Shown here: piece by piece, positions 7,142-15,554 of the stretch
Position numbering within the stretch: the first letter of the stretch is position 1
Layout of the letters: every line of letters starts with the position of its first letter
Assembly: GCA_017997855.1 (NCBI GenBank)
Contig: JAGOEF010000009.1
Span: 1-19,057, forward strand
Direction of reading: 5' to 3'
Origin: Bacteroidales bacterium
GTDB lineage: Bacteria > Bacteroidota > Bacteroidia > Bacteroidales > ML635J-15
DNA: 19,057 nucleotides
Translations under genes and position numbers: made by a program
Notes under the pieces: model-generated
The model's database searches: none
What the model saw: the letters and a program-made list of their open reading frames with translations, nothing else
Told to the model about the DNA's origin: nothing

Positions 7142-7969
7142 TTAAAGAGGTTTTTCGCCTGTGATACAGTTTTTAATATCATCCATCAGGGTTTCACCCA
7201 TGCCCATGCTCGAATAGCCCCCATCATGAAAAAGATTTTGCATGCTCACTCCCCGGGTATAATCACTGAATAGTGTTACACAGAAATCTGCACAGGCTGA
7301 AGCATCGGGGTTACCCAGGGGAGCCATCTTATCGCTGAAGGCATACAGGTTTGCAAATCCGCCAACGCTACTACCCGCTGTTGTTTGAGTTGGGGCCTGC
7401 GACACACTGTTGATTCTCACTTTTTTGCGTTTTCCATAGTGATAACCGAAACTGCGTACCACCGATTCGAGCAGTGCCTTGGCTTCGGCCATGTCGCCAT
7501 AGCCCGAAAATGTGCGTTGTGCCGCAATATAGCTGAGTGCTACCACCGATGCATGCGTGTTCAGGGCGTCGAGTTTCCATGCCGATTGTAATATTTTGTG
7601 TAAGGAGAGAGCCGACACATCCAGGGTTTTTTCGAAATAGGAGTAGTCGAGGTCGTAGTAGGGTTTTTGTTTTCTTACGTTGGGCGACATGCCAATTGAA
7701 TGCAGAATGAAATCTATTTCTCCGCCAAAATACTTCATCGTTTCGGTAAGCAGATTTTCGATATCGGCGGCATCAACTGCATCAGCAGCAATAAACGGAG
7801 CATTGATCAGTTGTGCAAGTTCATCGGTTTTTCCCAGCCGAAGTGCCATTTCGGTATTGCTGAGAACCAGCATTGCCCCTTCTTCAACAGAACGTCGGGC
7901 GACATGCCATGCGATACTGTTTTCGTCGAGAACGCCGAATATTATTCCTTTTTTCCCTTTGAGTAACAT
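7142..7969 (-). CDS. fabI: Enoyl-[acyl-carrier-protein] reductase (NADH), FabI type
   Basis: A 275-residue short-chain reductase catalysing the last step of each fatty-acid elongation cycle. The FabI-type nucleotide motif GVLDENSIAWHVA (12-24) corresponds to the 'G-x5-SIA' signature. HSIGMSP (90-96) follows, then the active site LSYIAAQRTFSGYGDMAEAK (145-164), with Tyr147, Tyr157 and Lys164 in the FabI Y-x6-Y...Y-x6-K spacing. The segment after RINSVSQ reads APTQTTAG rather than the E. coli 'AGPIRTLAA', a form I associate with FabI of Bacteroidota. The C-terminus (LFHDGGYSSMGM) is also family-like. It is first in the minus-strand run that continues with radC; about 150 bases separate it from queA, with the queA terminator in between, so it must have its own promoter. 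Confidence 0.93.
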   Translation of the reverse strand: MLLKGKKGIIFGVLDENSIAWHVARRSVEEGAMLVLSNTEMALRLGKTDELAQLINAPFIAADAVDAADIENLLTETMKYFGGEIDFILHSIGMSPNVRKQKPYYDLDYSYFEKTLDVSALSLHKILQSAWKLDALNTHASVVALSYIAAQRTFSGYGDMAEAKALLESVVRSFGYHYGKRKKVRINSVSQAPTQTTAGSSVGGFANLYAFSDKMAPLGNPDASACADFCVTLFSDYTRGVSMQNLFHDGGYSSMGMGETLMDDIKNCITGEKPL

Positions 7970-8060
7970 GGTGATAGGTTTTTTGATTACAACAAATGCA
8001 AAGACTTTTTGTTTTTATTCGGTTCAAGTGAATATAGTAATTCTATTGTAGCCACAAAAA

Positions 8061-8100
8061 ACAAAAACCGATCTGAACCTATAGCCGGACCGGTTTTTGT
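8061..8100 (-). terminator. Intrinsic terminator of the ftsX-queA operon
   Basis: Arms ACAAAAACCG (8061-8070) and CGGTTTTTGT (8091-8100) are exact inverse complements with a 20-base loop that can pair a little further. Read on the minus strand, the hairpin comes about 20 bases after the queA stop and runs into a T-tract (TTTTTGTTTTTTG, to about 8054), the standard layout of a Rho-independent terminator. Confidence 0.8.
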
Positions 8101-8119
8101 GTTTGGTCAAAACCATGCA

Positions 8120-9169
8120 TCAGATAATTAGCATAGCATCGCCGTAAGTGCCAAAACGGTATTTTTCCTTAATGGCAATTTTATACGCATTCATTACTTC
8201 GTCGTATCCGCCAAAAGCGGCCACCATCATAAGTAGGGTGGTGTATGGCAGGTGAAAATTGCTGACCAGACGGGTTGGAACCTGAACATCATAGGGTGGA
8301 AAAATAAATTTGTTTGTCCAGCCGTCGTAAGGTTTTAGCATTTGGTTCGTTGTCACCGAACTTTCGAGGGTGCGCAATACCGTTGTGCCAATTGCACAAA
8401 CATGCTTTTGATTCAATTTGGCTTCGTTCACAATATTTACAGCGTCCTCCGAAATCAAAATCTGTTCACTGTCCATTTTGTGCTTAGTCAGGTCTTCCAC
8501 ATCAACATGCCTGAAGTTACCGAGTCCAACGTGCAGGGTAACAAATGCGAAATTGACCCCGATAATTTCGAGGCGTTTCATCAGTTCACGGCTGAAGTGC
8601 ATTCCGGCAGTGGGTGCGGCAACGGCTCCTTCATGCTGGGCGAAAATGGTCTGATAGCGGTGTTCGTCTTCTTCTTCCACCGGCCTTTTGATAAATTTCG
8701 GCAGGGGCGTTTCTCCCAATTGATACAGCGTTTTTTTGAAATCATCATACGGTCCGTCGAAAAGAAACCGTAGGGTCCGACCCCGAGAGGTGGTATTATC
8801 AATAACTTCGGCTACCAGAGAATCGTCGGGGCCAAAGTACAGCTTATTTCCGATACGGATTTTGCGTGCAGGATCTACCAAAACATCCCATAAGCGCTGG
8901 TCTTTGTTCAGCTCCCTCAGCAAAAATACTTCGATGCGTGCACCGGTTTTTTCCTTATTGCCATATAATCGGGCAGGGAATACCTTGGTATTGTTAAAAA
9001 CCATTACGTCGCCATCGTCGAAATAGTCTTTAATATCTTTAAAATTTTTGTGCTCGATTTCTCCGGTTTTGCGGTGTAATACCAGCAGACGCGATTCGTC
9101 ACGATTGTCGGCCGGATGCAGCGCTACCAGTTCTTCCGGTAAAACATACTTAAATTGTGATAGTTTCAT
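8120..9169 (-). CDS. queA: tRNA preQ1(34) S-adenosylmethionine ribosyltransferase-isomerase
   Basis: A 349-residue cytosolic enzyme that transfers and isomerises the ribosyl part of SAM onto preQ1 at the tRNA wobble position, giving epoxyqueuosine. Family motifs are intact: [10 protein letters not shown] (24-33), [16 protein letters not shown] (57-72), AAPTAGMHF (184-192) and TLHVGLGNF (211-219); the C-terminus contains the conserved [17 protein letters not shown]. The length is normal. It is last of the six-gene minus-strand run, 45 bases after truB, and is followed by a clear terminator. Grouping with truB places two tRNA-modification enzymes side by side. Confidence 0.97.
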   Translation of the reverse strand: MKLSQFKYVLPEELVALHPADNRDESRLLVLHRKTGEIEHKNFKDIKDYFDDGDVMVFNNTKVFPARLYGNKEKTGARIEVFLLRELNKDQRLWDVLVDPARKIRIGNKLYFGPDDSLVAEVIDNTTSRGRTLRFLFDGPYDDFKKTLYQLGETPLPKFIKRPVEEEDEHRYQTIFAQHEGAVAAPTAGMHFSRELMKRLEIIGVNFAFVTLHVGLGNFRHVDVEDLTKHKMDSEQILISEDAVNIVNEAKLNQKHVCAIGTTVLRTLESSVTTNQMLKPYDGWTNKFIFPPYDVQVPTRLVSNFHLPYTTLLMMVAAFGGYDEVMNAYKIAIKEKYRFGTYGDAMLII

Positions 9170-9214
9170 AATGTGTAAAAAACTTTCTTTTATACCTGAT
9201 TAGTTACAAAAAGG

Positions 9215-9922
9215 TTACAAATTCCTGATAATATTTTCAATTTCGTCAATATCCAACGCATTTTCGAGCGAATAATTGCCTGAACGTGTGCGAATTAAGC
9301 GTGTTAAATACGCTCCGCTGCCGAGTGCTTCGCCAATATCGCGGGCCAATGCCCTGATATAGGTGCCTTTGCTGCATTTTACACGTATAGTAACAAATGG
9401 CATCTCAAAATGTTCTATGGCAATGGAATCGATTCGTACATTCCGGGTTTTTACTTCGGGGTTTCTGCCTTTCCGTGCAATTTTATAGGCTCTTTTTCCG
9501 TCGAGTTTTACAGCCGAAAATAAGGGCGGTATTTGCTCAATATCACCGGTAAACTGAAGCAGTTTTTCTTCAAATAAGGTGCGTGTGATATGTTCCCAGG
9601 CAAAGCTTTCATCTTCCTCGGTTTCGCTGTCGTATGAGGGGGTAGTGACTCCGAATTTTAAACCGGCAATATATTCCTTATTACCATCCTGCAACAGATC
9701 GATTGATTTGGTGTATTTTCCCGTGCAGATAAGTAACACTCCCGTTGCCATAGGATCGAGGGTGCCGGCATGCCCCACACGAAGCTTATCGACTTTATAT
9801 TGCTTACACGAAAGGTGTCTTATTTTGTTGACCACATCAAACGATGTCCATCCCAGGGGTTTGTTTACCACAATGAGTTGTCCCTCAAAAAAATCTACGT
9901 TATTTCCGTCGAAAATCTGCAT
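9215..9922 (-). CDS. truB: tRNA pseudouridine(55) synthase
   Basis: A 235-residue pseudouridine synthase acting on U55 in the T-loop of tRNAs. GWTSFDVVNKIR (24-35) and RVGHAGTLDPMATGVL (48-63) are TruB signatures, with Asp56 the catalytic nucleophile; FSAVKLDGKRAYKIARKG and KCSKGTYIRALARDIG are also typical. It is short because there is no C-terminal PUA domain, as in many members of this phylum. It starts 6 bases after the uppP stop. Its stop lies inside a short direct repeat (GTTACAAA twice, around 9203-9222). Confidence 0.96.
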   Translation of the reverse strand: MQIFDGNNVDFFEGQLIVVNKPLGWTSFDVVNKIRHLSCKQYKVDKLRVGHAGTLDPMATGVLLICTGKYTKSIDLLQDGNKEYIAGLKFGVTTPSYDSETEEDESFAWEHITRTLFEEKLLQFTGDIEQIPPLFSAVKLDGKRAYKIARKGRNPEVKTRNVRIDSIAIEHFEMPFVTIRVKCSKGTYIRALARDIGEALGSGAYLTRLIRTRSGNYSLENALDIDEIENIIRNL

Positions 9923-9928
9923 TGTGTG

Positions 9929-10714
9929 CTATAGAAACAAGATAGTTAATATTCCGACCAGGGTGCAATAGATGGCAAACCAAATGAGCTTACCCCGCTT
10001 TACGATGCGTAGCATAAAACTGCAGGCAAACCACCCGGTAACAAAAGCTGCAATAAATCCGATGAGTAAACTCGACACCGGTAACGAAGCATTATTTGAA
10101 AAACTTCCTGACATGAGGTCGAGAAAGTTTTCTCCCAATATAGGAATTAACACCATGAGAAACGAAAATTTGGCAACTTCTTCTTTACGGGTTCCCAACA
10201 TCAGCCCGGTGGCGATGGTAGCTCCCGAACGGCTGATTCCCGGAACAACAGCAATTGCCTGAGCAACGCCAATAAGTAATGCCCTCCAGTAGGTAAGGGG
10301 TTTTTCTTTGGGTTTAATGATGGTTGTAAGCCACAGCAAAAGGGCAGTTACGAGCAGCATAGCTCCGATAAACCAAATGGCAGAACCATCGAACAGGGTT
10401 TTAATTATGTCTTTGAACAAAATGCCCACCAAAAGCACAGGTATCATCGAAATAGCGATTTTTAGCACATATATGGTTTCTTCGTTCATCCTGAACTTAA
10501 ACAACCCGGTGAGTAGTTTGAGTATTTCGTGCCGAAGTACGAGAATTGTACTCAAAACCGTAGCACCATGCACCACAATCGAAAAATTAAGGTTTTCGCT
10601 GCCGCTGATACCAAACAGGGCTTTCCCTATTTCGAGATGACCGCTGCTGCTGACAGGTAAAAATTCGGTAAGTCCCTGGATAATCCCAAGGATAAGCGCT
10701 TCATACCAGTTCAT
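9929..10714 (-). CDS. uppP: Undecaprenyl-diphosphate phosphatase (BacA/UppP)
   Basis: A 261-residue integral membrane phosphatase that recycles undecaprenyl pyrophosphate to the monophosphate lipid carrier used for peptidoglycan and O-antigen synthesis; its loss usually increases bacitracin sensitivity. Both catalytic signatures are present: QGLTEFLPVSSSGH (13-26), with the Glu and Ser/His residues, and PGISRSGAT (158-166), with the essential Arg. Several hydrophobic helices alternate through the rest (about 83-100, 113-131, 205-230, 240-260). It lies 16 bases after the DUF3098 gene and 6 before truB. Company with ftsX fits wall growth at division. Confidence 0.97.
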   Translation of the reverse strand: MNWYEALILGIIQGLTEFLPVSSSGHLEIGKALFGISGSENLNFSIVVHGATVLSTILVLRHEILKLLTGLFKFRMNEETIYVLKIAISMIPVLLVGILFKDIIKTLFDGSAIWFIGAMLLVTALLLWLTTIIKPKEKPLTYWRALLIGVAQAIAVVPGISRSGATIATGLMLGTRKEEVAKFSFLMVLIPILGENFLDLMSGSFSNNASLPVSSLLIGFIAAFVTGWFACSFMLRIVKRGKLIWFAIYCTLVGILTILFL

Positions 10715-10730
10715 GATTGCTTGTTATTGA

Positions 10731-11027
10731 TTATTTTGCCGCGTTTCCGCTTTCGTCTTTGCGTTCGGAAGGCCTTTTCATGATTGCAAATATTTCGATG
10801 GCAAACCCAATAATTACCAAAATGGGAGCCAGGGTAATACGCCTGAAACTGAAAATTTTATCGCTGAAAACAGCAGGGTCGTCAGTTCCGCCACCAGCCA
10901 TCAGCACAAAGCCTGTAACAATCACCAAAAAACCTATCAGTAAAATAATGTAGTTTTGTTTTGCCAACACAAACCCCGTGGTATCGACCGGCTTTTCGGG
11001 TGCCTTGTTTTCTTTTTTTGTTGCCAT
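10731..11027 (-). CDS. DUF3098-family small membrane protein
   Basis: 98 residues. A charged, Lys/Pro-rich N-terminus (MATKKENKAPEKP) is followed by two transmembrane helices (about 25-44 and 65-84) separated by GGGTDDPAVFSDKIFSFRRI (45-64), the signature of DUF3098. The family is found in Bacteroidota, usually next to ftsX and uppP; its biochemical role is unknown, but the constant neighbourhood suggests a membrane-associated part in division or lipid-carrier turnover. Its ATG comes one base after the ftsX stop, so translation is probably coupled. Confidence 0.88.
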   Translation of the reverse strand: MATKKENKAPEKPVDTTGFVLAKQNYIILLIGFLVIVTGFVLMAGGGTDDPAVFSDKIFSFRRITLAPILVIIGFAIEIFAIMKRPSERKDESGNAAK

Positions 11028-11028
11028 A

Positions 11029-11916
11029 TCAATAGTACAAATTTGACGTTTTAATTTTCAGATACCGGTTCACTGCTAAATAGGTAGAAGTCACCGAAAT
11101 TATAACGCCCAAAGATAATACAATTAGGTAAAGGCTGGCAATAATTTTATAATAATCCTCCACATTTATGATTTCTTTAAGTTGAGACGATGAGAAGTAT
11201 ATCATCACCGTCAAGAGGATAATGGCTACCATCGAACTGGCAATGCCCTGATACAGGCCACTCAGCAGAAATGGTTTCCGGATGAAACCCTTTGTGGCAC
11301 CCACCAGTTGCATGGTTCTTATTAAGAAGCGTTTCGAGTAAACCATTAAGCGTATGGTGTTGTTAATCAGGGCAAACGATACAAGCATCAGCAATACGCT
11401 GAAAACTAAAAGAAACAAACTAATCTTACTTACATTTTCGCTAATCAAATGCACCAGATTTTTTTGATATGAAACCTCTTTTACATAATCGGTATAGGAA
11501 TTAAATTTCTTTTCGATGGCCACCAGACTGTCGGGGTTGGCATATCCGGCATCGAGATAAACATCAATCGAAGGCAGCAACGGATTATAGCCCAGGGTTT
11601 GCACGAAGTCGTCGCCCAAATCGTTTTTCATGATTTCCGCAGCTTTTTCCTTGGTAATATATTCGGTTGATTTGATGTAATCGTATGTATCGAGTGTTTT
11701 TTGAAATTTCTTAATATCCGGTTCCTTGATGTCTTCTTTCAATATCAGTGTAAAACAGATGTTTTCCTTTACATAATCAGAAATCATTTTGGCATTGAGC
11801 ACCAGCAGCCCGATAATGCCCAGCAGAAATAGCACCAGCGAAACCGAGATACTCGAAGTAAAGTAGGCTCCGCGCAGCCTGCTCTTTATGGCTCCTTTTT
11901 CTTTGTTGGATTTCAT
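11029..11916 (-). CDS. ftsX: Cell division protein FtsX (permease-like)
   Basis: 295 residues with the FtsX layout: a cytoplasmic N-terminus, TM1 at about 22-41, a periplasmic domain at about 42-165 (ENICFTLILKEDI, then VYLDAGYANPDSL), and three C-terminal TMs at about 166-186, 217-241 and 258-281. TIRLMVYSKRFLIRTMQLVG (187-206) and GATKGFIRKPFLLSG are typical of the cytoplasmic loop. With the ATPase FtsE it couples the divisome to periplasmic murein hydrolases. No ftsE is in this window, so the partner must be encoded elsewhere. It starts 6 bases after the stop of the Ig-repeat protein and is one base from the DUF3098 gene. Confidence 0.95.
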   Translation of the reverse strand: MKSNKEKGAIKSRLRGAYFTSSISVSLVLFLLGIIGLLVLNAKMISDYVKENICFTLILKEDIKEPDIKKFQKTLDTYDYIKSTEYITKEKAAEIMKNDLGDDFVQTLGYNPLLPSIDVYLDAGYANPDSLVAIEKKFNSYTDYVKEVSYQKNLVHLISENVSKISLFLLVFSVLLMLVSFALINNTIRLMVYSKRFLIRTMQLVGATKGFIRKPFLLSGLYQGIASSMVAIILLTVMIYFSSSQLKEIINVEDYYKIIASLYLIVLSLGVIISVTSTYLAVNRYLKIKTSNLYY

Positions 11917-11922
11917 AATGAA

Positions 11923-14900
11923 TTATTGAATGCTGATTTTTTTTGTGATTTTTGTTCCCGTATCGAACTGCAATTCGAGATAATACAATCCCGGAGCAAG
12001 CCCAGAAGCTTCGAACGACCATTCGACACCATCGTAATAGTTTTTCGTGTAAGCACTCACAACTTTTCCGTGCAAATCAACCAGACTGATGAGGCATTTA
12101 CCGTTTCCGGATATGTTGGGTGATATACAGAACTGTTCACGTGCCGGATTTGGATACACTAAACAGTTATCAGTATTTGCAAGATTGCCGATTGACTGAG
12201 CCGGCTGAACTGTAATTTCCACCGTGTCGGTGTCGGTGCAGTTGTTTTCGGTATAAACCCTCAGCCAGATGGTATGTGTTCCCAAACCCAGCATTGAACC
12301 GGTTATCGTTAAAATTGGTCCGTTAAAACCATTATACCACATGTAGTCATCATACACGGCATCTACTCCGACACTTATTGTTGAATCAGCTGCAATGGTG
12401 TGGTCAGGCCCTAAATTTATGTCAGGAATTTCGTAAATGTCAATGTGGATTGTGTCGGAGGCTTCGCAACCATAGTCACTACCGGTGGTTCTCAACCAGT
12501 AATCACCACTTTCGCTGATTAATAATCCGGCACTATTCCCCCCAGTGCTCCAGAGGTAGCTGTAGGCGCCTTCGGGTCCGCTCAACTCAACGGGTCCGCA
12601 AATTGAGATATCATCACCCAGATTTACTGCGACCACAGGATGCAGCACTACCTCGACGGTATCGTAGTTGTAGCATCCATTGTCTCCCATAGCCCTTACG
12701 AAATAACTACCGCTTTCGGTAACATCGAACCAGGGTGCAGTTCCCTCTCCGTTGTTCCAGTTGTATGATTGAAATTCACCCTGCGGATGCAGCGATACCG
12801 GGGTGCCAAAGCAAGCCTCAATATCCTGCCCCAAATCAACTTCGGGAGCAGGATTGATGGTTACGTTTACCGTATCGGTAAATATTTCGCTGCACGCGTT
12901 GAAGATTCTGCAAATATATTCTCCGGCATGCAAGGGGTTTATCCAGGGAATTTCCAATATCGAATCGTTTGCCCCAATTAAAATCTCATCATTATGTGTC
13001 CATTCAAAAAATAAATTCTCACCCGCAGGGTCAACTTCAATCCTGAGCGTGTCGTTTTCGCACAGGTACTGGTCACCGGAATGCCATTCTATGGTAGGCG
13101 GTGTGCCGACATGGAACAGGAACGGGTCGGAATCGGTGGTTCCACATTCATTCATGAGTCGGCAGAAATAGGTGCCGGTGTTACCGAACAGTACCGGGTT
13201 AAAAATTATGGTATCGTTGGTTGCCCACGATTCTGCCGAGTTGTTTCGGTACCACAGATAACTGATGGGTTCGGTGCCATAGGCATCAACAATCAATGCA
13301 ATGGAATCACCGTCGCAGGCCATAATGTCGTCGGGTTGCACCGAAACACCGGGAGCGATCTTCACAGTGAGTGTTACATTGTTGGTTGTTGCTTCACCGC
13401 ACTGATTCTCGAGCATACAATAATATTGCCCTGCAAAATCCTCGGTCGCCGATATGTGAAGTAAGGCACTGCTTCCGGCTGTTTGTCCGTTTTCCAGATA
13501 TATCCACTCGTATGTTATGGGTTCAGTTCCGTTGGCCAACACTTCAAAATCAACCTCATTTCCCGAGCACACACTGGCATCTTCGGGTTGTGCAATAATC
13601 GACGGGGGTGTGTTTACAGTCAGGATTGCCTCATCGGTTAGCACCGAACCGCACTCGTTGTACACAAAACAAGTATAGGCTCCCTGCTCTCCGGTGAACA
13701 CCGAACTGAACTGCAAGGTGTTTACATCAATACCGCTTACGTTTCCAAAAGGAACTATAGCCCCGTTGAATAGCCATTCATACGACAAGGGCTCTTCGCC
13801 GTTAGCTTTGCAGGCAAAACTGGCATCGTTGCCGGCACAGGTTATCGAATCGTGGGGTTGCATGGTTATGTAGGGAGCTTCATAACCAATTATTTCGATG
13901 GTGTCGGTTGAAACAGTACTACATAGGTTCGAAATCAGACAATAATATTCGTCGATTACGCCTTCTTCGGTCTGGATTTCGAGGCTGGTTGTTGTTTCTC
14001 CGCTTAAAATATCGCCGTTAAAATACCATTGATAGCTTAGGTCTGTGTTGCTGAAAGCAGTGGCATACAGCGTAATTTCATCACCTCCGCAAGCACCCTG
14101 CTCAATAGGCTGTCCGGTGATTGCGGGATTGGCAAATACAAGAATCCCTATTTCATTACCCTCAAGCTCGGCACAGGAATTATATATGACGGGGGTGTAT
14201 AAAATATCATGGGGATACAAAACGTCTTCGATAACAAGGCTCGAGCTTGTTTCTCCTATTATTTCATCTCCGTCGGCAAGCCATTTATACTGAATATTGC
14301 TTCCACCGGCAACAACACTGAAACTCACATCGTTGCCTTCGCAAATTTGTGTGCCTTCGGGCATGCTTATAAATACCGGTAAGTCGGTAATTACTACGTT
14401 TATCAATTCAGTTGAAGCCATTCCGCAAACATTCGTAACCTCACAATAATAGTTACCCGATAATGTGGCATCTGTCTCTGTTTCGGTATAGGTTTGTCCC
14501 AAATGAACAATTTCAGTATTCCCTTCGACATACCAGCGGTAGGCTGCAAAATCGGCGGTTGCATCAACCGAGAGACTCATGGCTTCGCCCTGACATAAAT
14601 TCTGGTCATCGCTGAATGAATTAATTACCGGAATACCCGAAGCCACAACCAATTGTGCCTGGTTGCTGTTGGCCGACTCCGACCCATTACTCACATTACA
14701 ATAATAGAAACCCTGATCGGAAGTGCTCACCGAAACTATTGTATGAGTAGGGGAATCGATCCCAACCGGATTTCCCTCGAAATACCACTGGTAATGCAGG
14801 GTTCCCGATCCTGAAGCAACCACAGTGAAACTTATCTGATTGCCGACACATTTTGTGCCGGAGTTTGGATGCTCCACAATAACTGGAGCTTGTGCCATCA

Positions 14901-14958
14901 AATTAGTACTTAAAATGAATGCCACAAATAACAGGCAAATTGAGTAAATTCTTTTCAT
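11923..14958 (-). CDS. T9SS-exported surface protein with eight Ig-like and three PKD-like modules
   Basis: 1011 residues. A signal peptide ends ...TNLMAQ at 23. Eight Ig-like modules of 84-90 residues follow (24-108, 109-192, 193-276, 277-360, 361-450, 451-534, 535-619, 620-703), each with a Cys near position 14, a YxW core near 33-35 and usually YYC near 64. Three PKD-like modules (704-774, 775-843, 844-919) open with 'xxxLGxD' and resemble repeats of gliding-associated proteins. The tail (from about 933) is a type A T9SS sorting domain: VYPNPA, LVDLHGKVV, GLAPGLYYLEL, ending KKISIQ. By family it should cross the outer membrane by T9SS and be surface-anchored or released, probably as an adhesin or matrix protein; no ligand or enzyme domain is visible. 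It is first in the run leading into ftsX. Confidence 0.93.
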   Translation of the reverse strand: MKRIYSICLLFVAFILSTNLMAQAPVIVEHPNSGTKCVGNQISFTVVASGSGTLHYQWYFEGNPVGIDSPTHTIVSVSTSDQGFYYCNVSNGSESANSNQAQLVVASGIPVINSFSDDQNLCQGEAMSLSVDATADFAAYRWYVEGNTEIVHLGQTYTETETDATLSGNYYCEVTNVCGMASTELINVVITDLPVFISMPEGTQICEGNDVSFSVVAGGSNIQYKWLADGDEIIGETSSSLVIEDVLYPHDILYTPVIYNSCAELEGNEIGILVFANPAITGQPIEQGACGGDEITLYATAFSNTDLSYQWYFNGDILSGETTTSLEIQTEEGVIDEYYCLISNLCSTVSTDTIEIIGYEAPYITMQPHDSITCAGNDASFACKANGEEPLSYEWLFNGAIVPFGNVSGIDVNTLQFSSVFTGEQGAYTCFVYNECGSVLTDEAILTVNTPPSIIAQPEDASVCSGNEVDFEVLANGTEPITYEWIYLENGQTAGSSALLHISATEDFAGQYYCMLENQCGEATTNNVTLTVKIAPGVSVQPDDIMACDGDSIALIVDAYGTEPISYLWYRNNSAESWATNDTIIFNPVLFGNTGTYFCRLMNECGTTDSDPFLFHVGTPPTIEWHSGDQYLCENDTLRIEVDPAGENLFFEWTHNDEILIGANDSILEIPWINPLHAGEYICRIFNACSEIFTDTVNVTINPAPEVDLGQDIEACFGTPVSLHPQGEFQSYNWNNGEGTAPWFDVTESGSYFVRAMGDNGCYNYDTVEVVLHPVVAVNLGDDISICGPVELSGPEGAYSYLWSTGGNSAGLLISESGDYWLRTTGSDYGCEASDTIHIDIYEIPDINLGPDHTIAADSTISVGVDAVYDDYMWYNGFNGPILTITGSMLGLGTHTIWLRVYTENNCTDTDTVEITVQPAQSIGNLANTDNCLVYPNPAREQFCISPNISGNGKCLISLVDLHGKVVSAYTKNYYDGVEWSFEASGLAPGLYYLELQFDTGTKITKKISIQ
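11926..12162 (-). other. T9SS type A C-terminal sorting domain
   Basis: These codons encode about residues 933-1011 of the Ig-array protein. VYPNPA, then a beta-rich segment with SLVDLHGKVV, then SGLAPGLYYLEL and a basic KITKKISIQ end match the conserved blocks of T9SS cargo proteins. The signal is cleaved by the sortase PorU in characterised systems. Confidence 0.9.
12850..14889 (-). repeat. Tandem array of eight Ig-like modules (protein-level repeat)
   Basis: Eight consecutive modules of about 252-270 bases each are recognisable in the protein by [A/P/I]P at the module start, C at about 14, YxW at about 33-35 and YYCxxxNxC at about 62-70. At DNA level the copies have diverged strongly, so this is an old amplification rather than a recent duplication. 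Confidence 0.85.
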
Positions 14959-15144
14959 CCGAATTTTAATTTAAACAGGTTGTTAAAATACAACATTATC
15001 AGATAAGCGAATAAATAATGTATCAGCTATTTTTAAACATTTGGCTGTGAATTCAAAAACCACATTTAACCATTGCTTAATATTCGGTTAAATTTCAGTT
15101 CACGATGATATGTTTTTTTTGTATCGTTAATTAATAACAACAAT

Positions 15145-15495
15145 ATGAAACACATTGCATTGATTCTATTCGCAAGCCTTCTCTTCGGTTTTTCGGCTCA
15201 TGCCGGCAACGATAATCCCAATTCTCCCGAAAAAAAGCAGAACGGAACCATTAGCGGCAAAGTAGTCGATCAGCTTACCGGTGAAGGACTCAGCGGTGTT
15301 AAAGTTTGTCTGGGAAATGGTTTGACCAGCTATACCGACCTCGATGGAAATTTCAACATTGAAGTTGATGCGAACCATGTTTATCAGATTCAGGCCAATT
15401 ATATCAGCTACGAAAGCCTGACACTCACCAATCTGAAAATTCAACCCGGTCAGAAACAGGTTATCAGAATGGAACTAAAAAGCCTGAACGACTGA
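15145..15495 (+). CDS. Exported stand-alone carboxypeptidase-regulatory-like domain protein
   Basis: 116 residues. A signal peptide (MKHIALILFASLLFGFSAHA) is followed by a short charged linker (NDNPNSPEKKQ) and one CarboxypepD_reg-like beta-sandwich, about 34-112: GTISGKVVDQLTGEGLSGVK, then SYTDLDGNFNIEVD and YISYESLTL. In Bacteroidota this domain usually forms the N-terminus of SusC/TonB-dependent receptors or large surface proteins; here it stands alone, without barrel or plug. The likely location is periplasm or outer membrane, and the function is unknown. It is divergent from the Ig-array gene (186-base gap, AT-rich, with no convincing promoter match) and 59 bases upstream of the MORN protein on the same strand. 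Confidence 0.85.
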   Translation: MKHIALILFASLLFGFSAHAGNDNPNSPEKKQNGTISGKVVDQLTGEGLSGVKVCLGNGLTSYTDLDGNFNIEVDANHVYQIQANYISYESLTLTNLKIQPGQKQVIRMELKSLND

Positions 15496-15515
15496 TAATT
15501 ATCGGTTTTTGGTAT

Positions 15516-15523
15516 TATCTTTG
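15516..15523 (+). promoter_or_regulatory. Bacteroidetes -7 promoter element of the MORN-repeat gene
   Basis: TATCTTTG fits TAnnTTTG exactly and would start transcription near 15530. That leaves about 25 bases before ATG 15555 and argues against the in-frame ATG at 15534. No clear -33 TTTG is present. Confidence 0.5.
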
Positions 15524-15554
15524 ACCCGGTGACTTGGTTTCAAAAACTGCTGAC

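Noticed and set aside
9203..9222. Direct repeat GTTACAAA...GTTACAAA at the truB stop
   Set aside because: Two short AT-rich copies partly inside coding sequence, with no promoter spacing or palindrome; probably chance.
11923..14958. Recent tandem duplication within the Ig array
   Set aside because: Modules share only structural positions; the nucleotide sequences have diverged, with no long identical stretches seen.
15534..15554. Upstream in-frame ATG for the MORN-repeat protein
   Set aside because: It would put seven polar residues before a normal signal peptide and lies only about four bases from the predicted transcription start.
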